Source: Sequoia sempervirens (lineage: Eukaryota > Streptophyta > Pinopsida > Cupressales > Cupressaceae). From it: a stretch of 64,000 nucleotides of DNA. Made by a program: the position numbers and the translations under genes. The notes under the pieces were generated by a model. That model saw only the letters and a list, made by a program, of their open reading frames with translations. It was not told the origin of the DNA and did not search any database. Positions 23,761 through 36,299 of the stretch are shown here, one piece after another. How positions within the stretch are numbered: the first letter of the stretch is position 1; each line of letters opens with the position of its first letter. The stretch lies in assembly GCA_007258455.2 (NCBI GenBank), contig VDFB02270651.1, positions 700,782,217 through 700,846,216 of the forward strand, read 5' to 3'.

Positions 23761-24540
23761 ATAGGATTGGGTAGCTTATCACCTTTGTTTTGTTTGTCTC
23801 TGTTGTATCTCGGTTCCCATGGTTTGTAACTAAGTGGCAAGGCTGGGTTTGAAGCTTATTTTCATGCCCTTGAATTTTGGGCTTGTGAAGGATGTAATAT
23901 TGTTTTTTGATATTAATATAATTTATACAACCTCAATTGCATCTTTCGAATCAATAAATATATATATATTTAAACCTAGGTCTAAATTTTACATGTATAT
24001 GTGGTCATAAAAATATAAATAAATAGCTTAAAGCTCTTGGTACATATAATTTAGATCCTCTCTATCTTTTATTATCTCTAAATTATTTTCATGATCTTCA
24101 ATAGAAAACCTCCACTTTTATTGGTCACGTCCTCTTTTTTTAAAAGTTTCAAATTTATTTTGGTTGTTATAATTAAGTGACTATTATGTAGAACCTTTTT
24201 TTCCTATAACATAATCAATAAATATAATACCATTTTTATCTATCTTTATTTTTTGGTCAATGATAATATGTGCCTTCAACGACTAATCTAGTGGGATACT
24301 CTTGTAACAATTTGCATTTTAGTTGCATGCATCTTAGTAGATAGTAATCTACACCTTTTGTATTGTTAGGACTTGTAACCACATCAAAAATATCTCCTAT
24401 ACATCATGTAGTAAACATACAGATGATCAAATTAGATTTTTAATAAATCATTCAAATACTTCTAATCATACTAAACTTAGGTAGCATATAAATCAATTTT
24501 AAGCTAAAATTTAATTTAAAATTTTAAAACTTACTTATAA
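23761..24540. other. Unassigned AT-rich sequence
   Basis: Contains TATATATATA near 23963 and no reading frame or repeat I can name. The left edge of the transposase-like gene may extend into its right end. Confidence 0.3.
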
Positions 24541-25805
24541 CAACTAAATTAGATACACATCATAATTAGCTAAATATAGAGGATCATAGACATCTACAAT
24601 GTCATTATCTTCAAAAGGAAGCATTGATACTAATTGTTTTATTTCCCATTGTGAAACATACCCATCTCTTTAATATTCTCACATTGTAGAGCATTTGCAT
24701 TGTTCTCAATAAAATCAACACAAAAACATATTTTCTCTCTCACTTGAATAGCAAGAGGCTTGATATGTCTTGTATTCATGACTTGATGCAAACTTCTAAT
24801 ACTATTGATTGTTTGACAATCATAAGGATTTGATCGATCAATATATATAAATTTTAAACATCCAATTAAGAAGTGTATTCAAATTCAATTGATGTACACT
24901 TTATTTTAAATAACAAATTTAATGTATCTTTAGCTTCCCTAAAAATAGTGTTTGTTGTATATTGAGTTGCGAGCACCAAAATGACTTTTGCACCATTCAA
25001 CAATTTCATTTGCATTCCGTATGGCATTACCTACAAGTTAACATTGGTGAAATTTTGAATTAAGAGGTTTAAGAATTTTAAGAATAATGAAACTATTGAG
25101 AAAGGTTATATGAATAAATCACCACAAGGAAGGAAATACATAATAAAAAAATTGAACAATAAATTTAAATTTATGTACCGTATGGTGTTACTTGCAAGTT
25201 CATGGTGGTGAAGTGCACACTTCACACATGCTCCTACTCCATCATGCTCTCCTTTTCCATGTTCACCCTAATAAAAATTTCATAAAAAATTTATGTTACA
25301 TCTAGCATGTTGTTGGCTTAACTAATTAAAATCTTTTACAAACTTATTTTGTCATGTGAAGTTACCAATAATTTCATTTAAACCAAATTAGTTAAAAAAC
25401 TATAAGTACTTATAAGTAACTGAACAATTCAAGTCTTAAATATTTAATTATAGAAATTTTAAAAAATCAACACTTACCAACACATTGATCAAACCATATC
25501 CAATGTTATAAATGATTTATGTCACTTCGTCTCAAGTCTTTATAAAATATTATGAAACAATAGGATGCAAGCTTCTATCATGAATCGTATCATAAATGAT
25601 ATAAAAACAAACCTCTTTAATGATAATTTGTTCATATTTTCTAGTTTCTACACCATTCACATGTAACTCGATATTCCTATAGAAAAATTGTACAAATATT
25701 GCAACTCGCTTTGAATGATAATATTGACTACTTTGAATCTCAAATTGAGGATAAATGTATAGTTCTCAGAGAAATCTACTATAGAGAGAATAAAATTTGA
25801 TGGAA
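24541..25805 (-). pseudogene. Transposase-like gene, 3' part with introns
   Basis: Reads leftward from element E. IVDFSENYTF lies at 25781-25755, then QSSQYYHSKRVAIFV-like and KEVCFYI segments. An intron acceptor ...TTTTTATTAG is followed by GEHGKGEHDGVGACVK (25266-25215). A GT...TTGTAG intron (about 25180-25040) precedes NANEIVEWC. Then IDRSNPYDC, KPLAIQVREKICFCVDF (about 24770-24720), CENIKEM, and an acidic tail near 24590-24545. The DFSENY ... HGKGxxDGxGA ... CFC series is one I associate with a DDE-type transposase-derived family in plants and animals; the assignment is from memory of motifs. Introns show it is genomic rather than retrocopied. Stops and shifts make it a pseudogene. Confidence 0.55.
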
Positions 25806-25810
25806 AGAAA

Positions 25811-27108
25811 TAAAGGGCACACAATATACTGAGAGGGGGGTGAATCAGTAGATCAAATCAATTTAAAAATCTTTACTTCAACATATATATCCAAACATGA
25901 AACTTGAATTAAAACAACTACTGATAATCAAGCAACCACATAAGCACACATTCACACACGAGAACACCAAATTTACGTGGAAACCCAAGATGGGAAAACA
26001 ACAGTGAGAATAGCTTCTTGGATCTACTTTCCAAATCCAACCTCACAAAGTAGGAATATGATAAGGTAATTTACAACATGAAGTAGGCACCAACCTATCG
26101 GAGGCACCATCCCCAATTGTATTTATAGGCACCAACTTACTAGAGACACCAATCCACAATACAAAGATCTAAGCATCAACTCAATAAGTAGAACACCAGT
26201 CTTATAAGATTACAAAGATAAGGCTTGCAGATCTTCAATGTTGGTTAAGCAACTTACATAAGATCTGAACTTGCTTCAGACACTCCCCTACACTCCTTAT
26301 GATCTTTTGATGATGATGCACAATGATTGAGATGCAACTCACATTGAATATCACTTGCTCACACAACTGCTTCTCACACACTTACATACATACCCTCACA
26401 CATGCATATAATGTGAAGTGAGATGACTATTATATATAGAAAACTATATTAACTACATGTGGACCAGGGATCCACAATAAACTAGGATGATGTAAGGTGG
26501 ACCTAAATTTAAATTACATGAAACGTGTAACAGGTTGGTCCTAAATTAAATTTGTTGCACCAAAAGAACATGATGTGTGCTTCCACTAAAACCTTAACTT
26601 GGAACTATTTTATCATCTCACGCTAAATCTAGATGATGTGTGTTACTATCCATTTCCACATAGTTTCAGAACCATCACTAGTTGATTAACTAGCATAGTG
26701 ACCCTTCTATCACTTCAAACTTTGTGCATGTTAAACATAACTTTCGAAGACTCTGGAATATGATAGAACATGTGTATAAATACTTTCCATTCAAACCACA
26801 AAGCCAAAATCGCCTTTAGGAAGAAGTATTGAACACAAATGTGTTGCCAAAGAAATCTCTCTACCATGAGTAACTAAACTACAGCATTCTGGATCAGACT
26901 TCAAAGATCACCTTTATCAGCATGAATAGATGTAGGCATGATATTGCAAGAATACTATAAGAATTATTCTCAAAATGCAAACTGATAACGATAATTCAAG
27001 TATGATTCATTTTATTCTCACTATACTGCAGACATTACACCTTAGACAATAGTGAGAACTACTCCTTGACACTACACCTTTGACATCAATGACAACATTT
27101 GTTCAACA
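25811..27108 (-). repeat. Element E 3' LTR
   Basis: 1298 bases, matching 49395-51815 apart from the 1.1 kb insertion in that copy. The left tip (TAAAGGGCACACAATATACTGAGAGGGG) aligns with the reverse complement of element G's LTR end. The right tip is TTCAACA. A minus-strand TATA-like CTATATATAAT lies at about 26440-26430. Confidence 0.85.
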
Positions 27109-27290
27109 ATCTCCCCCTTTATCATTGATGGTAAACAACAAAATGTTGGCCACACATGAAGACAAATCTAATATTATTCAGATTAGGAAACCACCTCGCA
27201 TTGGTTCATGCTTTCTCCCCTTCAAAGGATATAGCATTTTGAGACCTATTTCTCCCCCCTTTGACATCAATGGCAAAGGTCAACTACATT
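27109..27290 (-). other. Element E purine tracts and 3' untranslated region
   Basis: On the minus strand two tracts read GATGTCAAAGGGGGGAG (about 27269-27251) and AAAGGGGGAGAT (about 27120-27109). The second directly abuts the LTR, the same layout as in element G. Confidence 0.65.
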
Positions 27291-28380
27291 TATAGCACTA
27301 TGCACAATCTAAAAACTTGTTTATTAGATATCTATTCCCCCTGAGTCCATTTTTCACTACTCCTGAAAACTCCGCAAAACCACCAAGCCTTCTTATAGCA
27401 GGGATTCGACACTCCCCCTCAATCTGTACTTTCTCTAGAAAATTGAATAAGAGATATCTCTCTCTCTCTCTCATCTTCTACTTGAAAAATTCAAATGTAT
27501 TATCATATTCTTCTTTTTTGTACCAAGGCCAGTTTTCATCTTTCTTTCCCAATAGGCATTCATTCTCTTTAATCTCAATGAGGTCTGCACCTCAAGCTCT
27601 CCAGAACTTCTTTCTATGGTTTCACACTCTTCCATACCAGAATAAGTATTATAGTTTTCATCTTTGGAACTATCACACATCTCAGATGAATCATGAAATG
27701 CAATGTGCAAAATTATTTACTTTTCAAGATCTTGTTCCTCTTTCTTCTTCTCCCACACCTTCTTAGATTTATTCTTCGATCAACAGAGTTATTTTCCTTC
27801 TTATTTGGATTAGATAACTTCATGGAACTACTTCTACAATATCTTGCAATATGTTTGAAATTGTTGCATTTGAAGCATATGACATTGAAATCAGCCAAAG
27901 GAGCAAATGTATTTCCACTCACAAAATTATTTTTCATTGTAGGAAACCTTCTACAATCCACTGCCTTATGTCCATAATCATTGCAATTAAAACAATAATT
28001 AGAAAATGAATGATTTAACTTGTTATTGTATGCTTGTATTTTGGGATCTTGTTTTTTAGACCTTTTCTTTTGTCTCTGAACACGAATGAAACCTACATCT
28101 TTATTCTTGCTATCCTCAGCTACCTTGGACTAATCAAATCCTGAAATTCTAGAACCAATCCCTTCTAGAAACTTTACAACTATCTTCATGGATTTATCAG
28201 ATACCATACTATTATGGTTTTCATCAAAACCAATACCAATCTTGATATTTAGTTTGATTATAGATAATCTCATCCAAGATCTTAGTACTCTTTCCAAACT
28301 TTAAGTTCTTATCAAATTGACTATTTTTTTATCCAAATCCTTTGTTAGAGCTACCACTTCTACTTCAAGCTTCTCACAAT
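27291..28380 (-). pseudogene. Element E Gag, C-terminal part with zinc knuckles
   Basis: Read leftward from element F: CEKLEVEVVALTKDLDKK, an ILDEI...NQ block typical of SIRE-type Gag, a Lys/Arg-rich stretch, then two CCHC knuckles, CFNCNDYGHKAVDC (about 28000-27957) and CFKCNNFKHIARYC (about 27877-27834). A basic stretch follows (NLRRCGRRRKRNK), then an acidic Ser/Glu tail (27710-27471). No protease DSG motif or pol domain follows. Several frameshifts. Confidence 0.65.
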
Positions 28381-28385
28381 CCTTG

Positions 28386-29121
28386 TGTTAGGAAAAAAAA
28401 GGTGTCTGAACCTTTGATTTTTCCATAATATTAAATGTTGTTGGTTTTCTCACATTATCTTGTGAGTTACAACTTGCAGTTTCTATTCGGATGAGGAGAC
28501 GAGTTGGAAAGTTGATTTTATAGGTGGAATTGTGCATAAAGGATTTTTCTATTTCAGTGTTGATTTTACATGGAATGTGGGTTTTTGAGGTGCAGTTATT
28601 TTGGAAAGTGCAATTTTTGCAATGTGGTGTGGTGATAATTGGAAACTTACCGTTATGTGTGTGCAGTATTTTTGGCGCTTTCCATGTTGCATAATCAACC
28701 TTTAATAGTTGTTTAGAAATGTATAATTTATGCATTGTAAGCTCTTATATATTGATCACTTGTGTATTTTGGAGTTGTATGAAGTTGTGTTGAGATACCG
28801 TTATGTTGTCAGATTTACTCCAGAATTATAACAAAAACAAACTCTTGTAGAAGCTTGTGTTGCAAGTGTATTGTAATTGTTGTTTACAAATAATACAATG
28901 TTCAGGATTTTGGAGTGGGTGGTTTTTCTATTGAAAGGGTTTTCCCCATGTATATTTGGTGTTATGTTTTTTTATTGTATCTTTGATGTTGTTTATCTTT
29001 ACTTGTTATTTGCATCTTCTTTATTATAATTGAATAAGGGTTTGAAACTATTGAAATTTGTATATTCTCTTCTCTGATAGATTAGTGTTGGAAGCTTTTC
29101 TACGTACTTGGCTTCCTTTCA
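28386..29121 (+). repeat. Element F 5' LTR
   Basis: TGTTAGGAAAAAAAAGG... to ...GGCTTCCTTTCA, matching 33370-34109. TATA-like CTTATATATTGATC at about 28744-28757. Confidence 0.9.
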
Positions 29122-29122
29122 G

Positions 29123-29134
29123 TTGGTATCAAAG
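29123..29134 (+). other. Element F primer-binding site
   Basis: TTGGTATCAAAG, two bases after the LTR, the copia initiator-tRNA-Met type site. Confidence 0.8.
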
Positions 29135-29241
29135 AATGATCACCTTTGTTTCCTATTATGGGTTAAAGGGTTTTTTGTACTAAACTTATTTGAGTTAGAA
29201 TCTGTTGCAGAATTTTGTGTTGACCTTGTTGTAGGAAGGAG

Positions 29242-30021
29242 ATGACAAGAACATATGGTAGATTTGAGATAGAGAAGTTTAACGGAGGCAAGTTTGAGTT
29301 GTGGAAGCTCAAGATGGAAGACATGCTTGTATACTGTGACTCGTGGATAGCTATTTTTGGAACTATGCCAACATGCATGAAACAAGAAGATTGGGATTTG
29401 ATGGATCAAAAGGCTAAGTGTCTAATAAGAATTTGTTTAGCTAATTTAGTACTCCTAAATGTTCATGAAGAGAAGATTGTTGCGCTTCTTTGGAAGAAAC
29501 TTTCTCAGATTTATCAGACTAAATCCCTGGTAAATAAGCTTTTCCTATGAAAGAAGATGTATTCTTTGTGGATGGAGGAAGGAGGATATGTCACAAATCA
29601 CCTAAATGCATTCAACATGCTTGTTGTCGAGTTGAACTCTATTGGTGTCAAAATGGAGGAGGATGATCATTGCATGATTTTGTTGTGCTCACTGTTAGAT
29701 TCTTGGGACCACCTTATCATGACCATTGGAAGTACCACTACCACCTTTAAGATGGATGAAGTCGTGGTGTCATTTCAATATGAAGAGATGCAGAGAAAAT
29801 ATTCTGAAAAAACCAAGGAGGCTTTGGCAGTTCGAGGAAGAATGAAAGAAAAAGACAAAAATAAAAACATGAAGCAAGAAAATTCAGAATCCAAATCTTG
29901 TGGGAGATCTAAGTCTCCTAGTAAGACCAAGGAAAAATGTTGGAATTGTGGAAAATATGGTCACTTTTGCAAATATTGTGAGGAGAAAAAGAATATATTC
30001 TCTAATTCTGAATCTGATTAG
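29242..30021 (+). pseudogene. Element F Gag
   Basis: ATG at 29242 (MTRTYGRFEIEKFNGG) gives the copia Gag start F-x-G-x-x-F-x-x-W-x-x-x-M. One stop at 29548-29550 splits it, then it is open from 29557. Blocks include WMEEGGYVTNHLNAF, LLCSLLDSWDHL and VVVSFQYEEMQR. A basic linker follows, then the CCHC knuckle CWNCGKYGHFCKYC at about 29938-29979. Stop TAG at 30019-30021; the protease continues in the same frame, as in a single copia polyprotein. Confidence 0.85.
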
Positions 30022-31620
30022 TCCTCTCAGGATGATGCAGATGCCTTTGTCATTGCCTTGGCAATGCATGAATCGTAAGATGTGTGGCTGATAGAATTTG
30101 GTGCTTCTTTCCACGTGACTTCACATCAAGATTGGTTTTCTAAGTATGAAAGTTATGATGGTGGGAAGGTGTACTTGGGTGATGACTCTCACCTCAATAT
30201 ATTTGGCCATGGAAGATCCAAAATAAGATTCCTAGATGGTAGAGCGAATGGGATCAATGGTGTCCTCCATATCCTTGGTTTGGCATGAAACCTTCTTTTT
30301 GTAAGTAAGTTGAATGATGTGGGTGTGCAAATTGTTTTCTTGAATTGAGGATGCAAGATGGCAAGAGGAGCTATGGTGCTTGCTAAGGGTGTTTAGATAG
30401 GCACTTTGTTTCAGCTAGATGCATGCATGGTTTAGTGAAATAGTTCTTCTGTGGAAAAGAAGAAAAGAACTTCTGAGCCACAATCCTCACCATTGGAACC
30501 AATAACAAAGAAGAAAGTTGTATTCACTTATGTTGGTTGTGATTTCTAACTACCCAAGGGTGCTCATAAAGTTACCTGTTGAGAAGAAAATGCTTTGGCA
30601 CCAAAGACTTGGTCACATTGGTGAAAAGGGTTTAAGAACCCTAAAGATTAAATGCCTTGTTGAGGGGCTTAATGATTGTAATCTAGAGTTCAGTTTTTGT
30701 GAACATTATATCTATGGAAAGAAAAACCATGTTTAGTTTTAACATAATTCTCACAAATCCTTTGGGGCTTTAGACTATGTACACTCTGATGTTTTTAGCC
30801 ATGTAAATGTTCCTTTGTTATCAAAATCTATATATTTTGTTTCTTTCATAGATGATTACAATAAAAGGAAATTTATTTATTTTATCAAAAGTAAATATGA
30901 AGTCTTCAATTAGTTTAAGGAGTTTAAGGCCTTGGTAGAAAATCAAATTGGTAGGAAGATTAAGTGTTTGAGGACTAATAATGGTGGTGAGTTTTGTTTT
31001 ACAAATTTTGATAAGTTTTATAAAGAACATGGGATTGAAAGGTATAAGACAACTCCATGTACCCCTCAGTAGAATGGAGTTGTAGAGAGGATGAATAGGA
31101 CGTTGATGGAGAGGGCTAGGAGTATGCTAAGTGGATTTGGCCTTAAACAAAAGTTTTGGGCTGAAGTTGTTTCCATTATGTGCTATTTGGTTAATAGATC
31201 TCCTACATCGGCTCTTGTAAAAAGACACCTATGGAGGTGTGGTTGACAAAGAAGCCCTCATTGAGACATCTTCATGTGTTTGGTTGCAAGGCATATGCTC
31301 ATGTGCCAAGGGAGAAAAGGTCAAAGAACTAGAAAAAAAGGTTGTTAAATGTATCTTCATCAGTTATGGTATTGGTGTGAAAGGGTACAAGCTTTGGGAT
31401 CTAGTGGATTAAAAGGTTCTCTATAGTCGAAGTGTTATGTTTAGATAGATGAAACCTTCTTCCACTATTTTGCAGCCTATAGAAGAACAGGAGAAAGAAG
31501 ATGTGGTTCAACTTCCTCTTGACCCTAAGAAAGTTGAAGTTGAAGCCCAAAATGGACCTAGTGATGAGGATAGCTTGAGAAGATCTAAAATTTTTGAAGA
31601 AAAAGAATAACCTCAACCTT
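30022..31620 (+). pseudogene. Element F protease and integrase
   Basis: The protease motif reads WLIEFGASFHVTSH at about 30085-30126; the usual LDSGAS has Asp changed to Glu, so it is probably inactive. The integrase zinc-binding start HQRLGHIGEKGLRTL is near 30600. The core has SDVFSHVNVP (first Asp near 30790), RTNNGGEFC (second Asp changed to Asn, near 30972) and NGVVERMNRTLMERAR (Glu near 31090). Stops and a shift near 31220-31260 interrupt it. Two of the expected acidic residues are lost. Confidence 0.8.
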
Positions 31621-33323
31621 AGCAAGTAAGAAGGTCTATGAGAGATAGGAAACAACCTGATATGTTTGGTTATTTTCCTGAAAGATTTGGTTATTCATTG
31701 TTGGATTCTAGTTGCATTTTTGCTTTGATTTCTAACACCAGTGAGCTTGGGACTATTAGAGAGAATATGGGTATAAGTAATGCAAATTCTTGGATAATAT
31801 CCATGGATGAGGAGATGGTTGCATTGAAAAAAAATGATACATGGGATCTAATACCTTTTCTTGGAGGACAGAAACATATTGGATATAAATGGGTGTTCAA
31901 GAGAGAATATGGTCTAGATGGTAGTGTTGAGAAGTATAAAGCTCAGTTGGTCGCTAAGGGGTATTCTCGGGTAGAGTGAATCGACTATGGCGAGATTTTA
32001 TCTCCTATTGTGAAGCTGAAATCTATCTAATTCCTGTTATCAGTTACAATATTGTATGATCTAGAAGTGGATCAGATGGATGTGAAGACAACACTCCTTT
32101 ATGGTGACTTGCAGGAAGAGATTTATATGTCACATCAAGAGCATTTCGTAGTTAAAGGTAAAGAAAATCTGGTTTGCAAGTTGAAAAATACTTTTTATGG
32201 TCTTAAGCAGTCTCCTAGAATGCGGTACTAGAAGTTCAATACCTATGTGTTGTCATTGGGATTTATGAGATATAAATATGACCACTATGTGTATTATAAA
32301 TATGATAATGGTCATATTCTCATAATTGTATTGTACATAGATGCCATGTTTTTTGGGAATGGGAAAAGTTTGATTTCAGATTTGAAGTCTTAGTTGTTAG
32401 CATAGTTTGAGATGAAGGATCTAGGTGCAATGAGGTATATTCTGGGGATGGAGATCAAAAGAGATAGAGCTAATATAAATATTTGGTTAAACCAGAGAAA
32501 GTATGTCAATATAGTGTTGGAGAGGTTTAGCATGACAACTTGCAAATAATTAGTTGTTCCTATAATGTAGGGGATAAAGCTTTATGTGGAGGATTGTCCA
32601 AAATATCCTACTAAGATGGAGGACATGACTAAAGTACCATATGCGAGTGTTGTTGTTAGTATTATGTATGCTATGGTATGTATGAGGCCAAAAATTTCCC
32701 AAGAAGTGGGCATCCTTAGTTGGTTTGTGGCTAATCATGGAAGAGTACATTGGGATGCAGTGAAGAGAGTGTTCAGATATTTGCAGGGTACTTCCAAGTA
32801 TTCCTTATGTTTTCATGGTTATCCTACTAAACCTTAGAACTTTTTGAGTATTCATGGATATGTAGATTTAGATTGGGTGGGTTATATTGACAGTACAAGA
32901 TCCACCAGTGGATATGTGTTCACGATGTATGGTGGTGCTATTAGTTGGATGAGTAAAAGGCAATATGTAGTCACTTTGTCCACTATAGAAGCATAGTACA
33001 TGGTAGCTACTCACTCTTTCAAGAAAGCCATTTGGCTCAAGCGTTTGTGTTTTTATATTGGTTTTGATGTAGGGAAGATTACTATCTCTTGTGATAGTCA
33101 AAGTGTCATTTTATTGGCAAAGAATCCTACTTTTCATGCCAAGACAAAGCACATTGATGTTCAATTTCATTTTGTTCGTGATATGGTGGAATATGGAAAC
33201 TTGAAGTTGGAGAAGGTTGACACCCTAATGAATATTGTAGATGCATTGACAAAGCTAGTGAGCATAAAGAAGTTCATATGGTGTTCAAATTCAATGGGCC
33301 TCACAACCTCTAGCAGTTAAGTC
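31621..33323 (+). pseudogene. Element F reverse transcriptase and RNase H
   Basis: RT starts NSWIISMDEEMVALKKNDTW (31784 onward) with YKWVFKREYGLDG and YKAQLVAKGYSRVE. LEVDQMDVKTTLLYGDL carries the first Asp. The YVDD box reads YIDAMFF near 32333, with one catalytic Asp changed to Ala. RNase H runs from about 32860 (DLDWVGYIDSTRSTSGY) through TLSTIEA and CDSQSVILLAKNP to HIDVQFHFVRDMVEYGNL. The final stop is at 33318-33320. Stops near 31977, 32028, 32229 and 32391 add to the damage. Confidence 0.85.
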
Positions 33324-33358
33324 TTGTTACTTCCATTGACTCTTCAAAGGTGTTTGAC

Positions 33359-33369
33359 AAGTGGGAGAA
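33359..33369 (+). other. Element F polypurine tract
   Basis: AAGTGGGAGAA directly before the 3' LTR, the standard copia plus-strand primer. Confidence 0.75.
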
Positions 33370-34109
33370 TGTTAGGAAAAAGAAGGTGTCTCAACCTTTG
33401 ATTTTTCCATAATATTAAATGTTACTAATTTTCTCACATTGTCTTGTGAGTTACAACTTGTAGTTTCTATTTGGATGAGGAGTCAAGTTGGAAATTTTAT
33501 TTTACAGGTGGAGTTGTGCATAAAGGATTTTTCTATTTCCGTGTTGAGTTTACATGGAATGTGAGTTTTTGAGGTGCAATTATTTTGGCAAGTGTAGATT
33601 TTGCAATGTGACATGTGATGACAATTGGAAACTTATTGTTATGTGTACGAAGTATTTTTGGCGCTTTCCATGTTGCATCTTCATCCTTTGACAATTTTTT
33701 TAGAAATTTATAATTTATGCATTGTAAGCTCTTATATATTGAGCACTTGTGTATTTTGGAGTTGTATGAAGTTGTATTGAGATATCGTTATGTTGTTGGA
33801 TTTACTCCAAAATTGTAACACATACAAACCCTTGTAGAAGCTTGTGCTACAAGTGTATTGTAACCATTGTTTATAGATAATACATTGTTTAGGCTTTTGG
33901 AGTGTGGGTTTTTTTTTCTTGAAAGGGTTTTCCCCACGTATATTTGGTTTTATGTGTTTTTATTTTATCTTTGATGTTGTTTATCTTTACTTGTTATGTG
34001 CACCTTATTTATTGTAATTGAATAAGGGTTTGAAACTGTTGAAATTTCCACATTCTCTCCTCTAATAGATTAGTGTTGGAATCTTTTCTGCATACCTGGA
34101 TTCCTTTCA
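33370..34109 (+). repeat. Element F 3' LTR
   Basis: TGTTAGGAAAAAGAAGG... to ...GGATTCCTTTCA, followed by CCTTG. TATA-like CTTATATATTGAGC at 33731-33744. Confidence 0.9.
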
Positions 34110-34114
34110 CCTTG

Positions 34115-35066
34115 TCTCTTGTCTTTAATCTATCAGCTCCATGACATCTTCTATCCTTTTTCTTTCTTCTTTTTGGACTTTCAAATCTACAATTATATTC
34201 TCTAACTTCTTAAGACTTTGTAACAATTCATCTTTAGCATTGATGTCCTTTGTAATTATCTTCTTGATATTCTTGATCATTCTACGAGCACAAAGAAGCT
34301 CTTCTTCAATAACTATTTTTCTATCTTCTTCTTTATTTCCAAAAAATACATTTTCAACATCACCATAAATGGATTCTAATGCCATGAGTAGAGCCTTTTT
34401 ATTTTTGGAAGTATGATTCTCATACTCATCAAATGAGTAACCTTCTTCCTTGGCATACAAACCATTCTTCTTCTCGATGCCAGTTCTCAGTTTTCACTTT
34501 GAAGCAATGTACCCAATTTTACCACAAAACATTTAAAAGGTAACTTAGCTTTATACTTGTCAAAGCCTCTTTTTAATCTCCTCACAAAATTTTCTTCTTC
34601 TAGGTCAAAAACCTCACTATGATTTGAATCCTCATTCTCCATTGATTCCTTGAAAGTTGCCTCTCTTGAAAATTTGTCATTCATAATTCTCTTCTCATAT
34701 GCAGTTAATGTCACACGTAGTTCATCCATAGTCAAACTATTCAAATTTTTGGCTTCTTCTATTTCTGAAACTTTTGAATCAAATTTAGGGAGATGGGATC
34801 CGAGTACCCTTTTAACAATCACTAATTCTTTTACTTCTTCACCAAGTCCTCTGATGGTATTAACAACTTCATCAACCCAAAGTAGGTATGCAGTGATATC
34901 TTCTTCCTCCTTCATGTTTAGAACTTCAAACAATCCTCAATAGGTTTGAAGTTTTGCCTCTTTGACTTTATCATTTCCTTCATAGATATTGTAGAGTTTA
35001 TCCCAAACTTCTTTTGCAATCCTACAATATATTATTTTCACAAAATCAAAGTTAGATAGACCACAT
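34115..35066 (-). pseudogene. Element E Gag, middle part (UBN2)
   Basis: Read leftward from element D: GLSNFDFVKIIYCRIAKEVWDKL, then LFEVLNMKEEEDITAYLLWV, LGEEVKELVIVKRVLGSHLP and LTMDELRVTLTAYEKR, the successive helices of the UBN2-type copia Gag. A Glu-rich region and a coiled coil follow (LCARRMIKNIKKIITKD... to 34125). A TAG near 34936 and shifts interrupt it. The first residues complete the NAILC end at 49104 when D is removed. Confidence 0.8.
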
Positions 35067-35988
35067 CGTTGATTCCTAAAATTGACAAGCAATAGCCTTA
35101 TGGGAAACTCAGTTAATGGGGAGACCAATTGTGCTAAACTGAGTGACCTTTGGGTTTTTTAAAGAAATTGGCATAGTACAATAATGGCATAGTATAATGT
35201 TTTGTCAAATAGCTAAGAAACAGAAAGGTCGAACAATAATTGGCATAGTATGAGAATATTAATACAATAATAAAAAACAATACAAAAGGCTTGGTGTCTT
35301 TTCCCAATTTTTCTGTATGTTCCAAACTCCTTTTCAGAAAGAAGTAGTATAAATAGAAAATCATCCCACTGCCTAAAAGCTAGTAACAGAAAAGATTCTT
35401 TGGCAAGAGAAATGATGTCCATCGCAATGATTTCCCTAGGCCATATCAATAGAAAATATTTTGAGCCATAGAATGCAGTCACCTTCGAGCTAGATGCATC
35501 CCCTTCAAATGATGGCGGTGGTCCCAGTGTAGAAGCAACAAATTCCCATGTAGACATGTGTCACTCACCCATAAATTTGGTTAGGATACGTGGAAATAGG
35601 TCGAGGCCTATTTTTCATTCTTCCTTTCTTGCAATGAAAACCCTCGTAGAGAAGAAATGTGGAGAAGTCTTCCCTACCAGCGTTGATTGTGGGGTTCACC
35701 AAAAAGTGCCCGTGGAATGATGCTACGTGGAACGCAGGCGGAGCTCGGTAGAGAAGTGAAGGGAAGTAGGAATTCAAAGGCCTGTGTTGCTAACATGTGG
35801 AAGCATGGCAAGGATTGGTAGAGAAGCAAAGGAGGAAATCATTGCGAGGAGTGCCCGACGGACACAAGGCGATAGCGGGTGAAGCTCTTCAAAAAGGGGC
35901 CTAGAGATATTCAAATATATGGGTCGCGGGCCAAGGCAAAGAAAAATATTATCAACCCAAAGGGAGCTTGAGGGATTTTATATGCACA
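35067..35988 (-). repeat. Element D 3' LTR, with internal deletion
   Basis: Matches 47881-49103 but lacks about 302 bases corresponding to 47987-48288 of the other copy. The left tip is CGTTGATTCC (TG mutated to CG); the right tip is TATATGCACA. Confidence 0.85.
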
Positions 35989-36299
35989 ACTTTTGGCAAC
36001 TACCAAGGGTGTTTCACATGTGGAATGGGGAACCCAAAATTTTTTGGTTTAAAGACTAGAGCCTTATTCAATGGGCGATGGAGTCAGAGCTTTAAGAGTG
36101 TAGTCTGCAGAGGAAGTTAGTTGACCTCGGATGGCATCAATATGGCACACAAATTTTCTTGTGCTTCGTGCAGATCGATCACCTCTTTGAAGGGAAGCTT
36201 CATGGATATCCTAGTCCTGGACTCGAGCTGAAAGAGTAGTCGCGCTATCTTATGGGTAATGCCGTCAATATCTGCGACAATAAGGGGTTGACTAAAACT

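Larger units (their letters stand above)
28386..34109 (+). mobile_element. Element F: copia element with decayed gag-pol
   Basis: 5.7 kb, with LTRs of 736 and 740 bases and a perfect duplication CCTTG (28381-28385 and 34110-34114). It lies in the opposite orientation inside element E's Gag. Order gag, protease, integrase, RT, RNase H is the copia order. The reading frame is broken by more than 20 stops and at least two shifts, and the RT active site is changed, so it is dead. Confidence 0.92.
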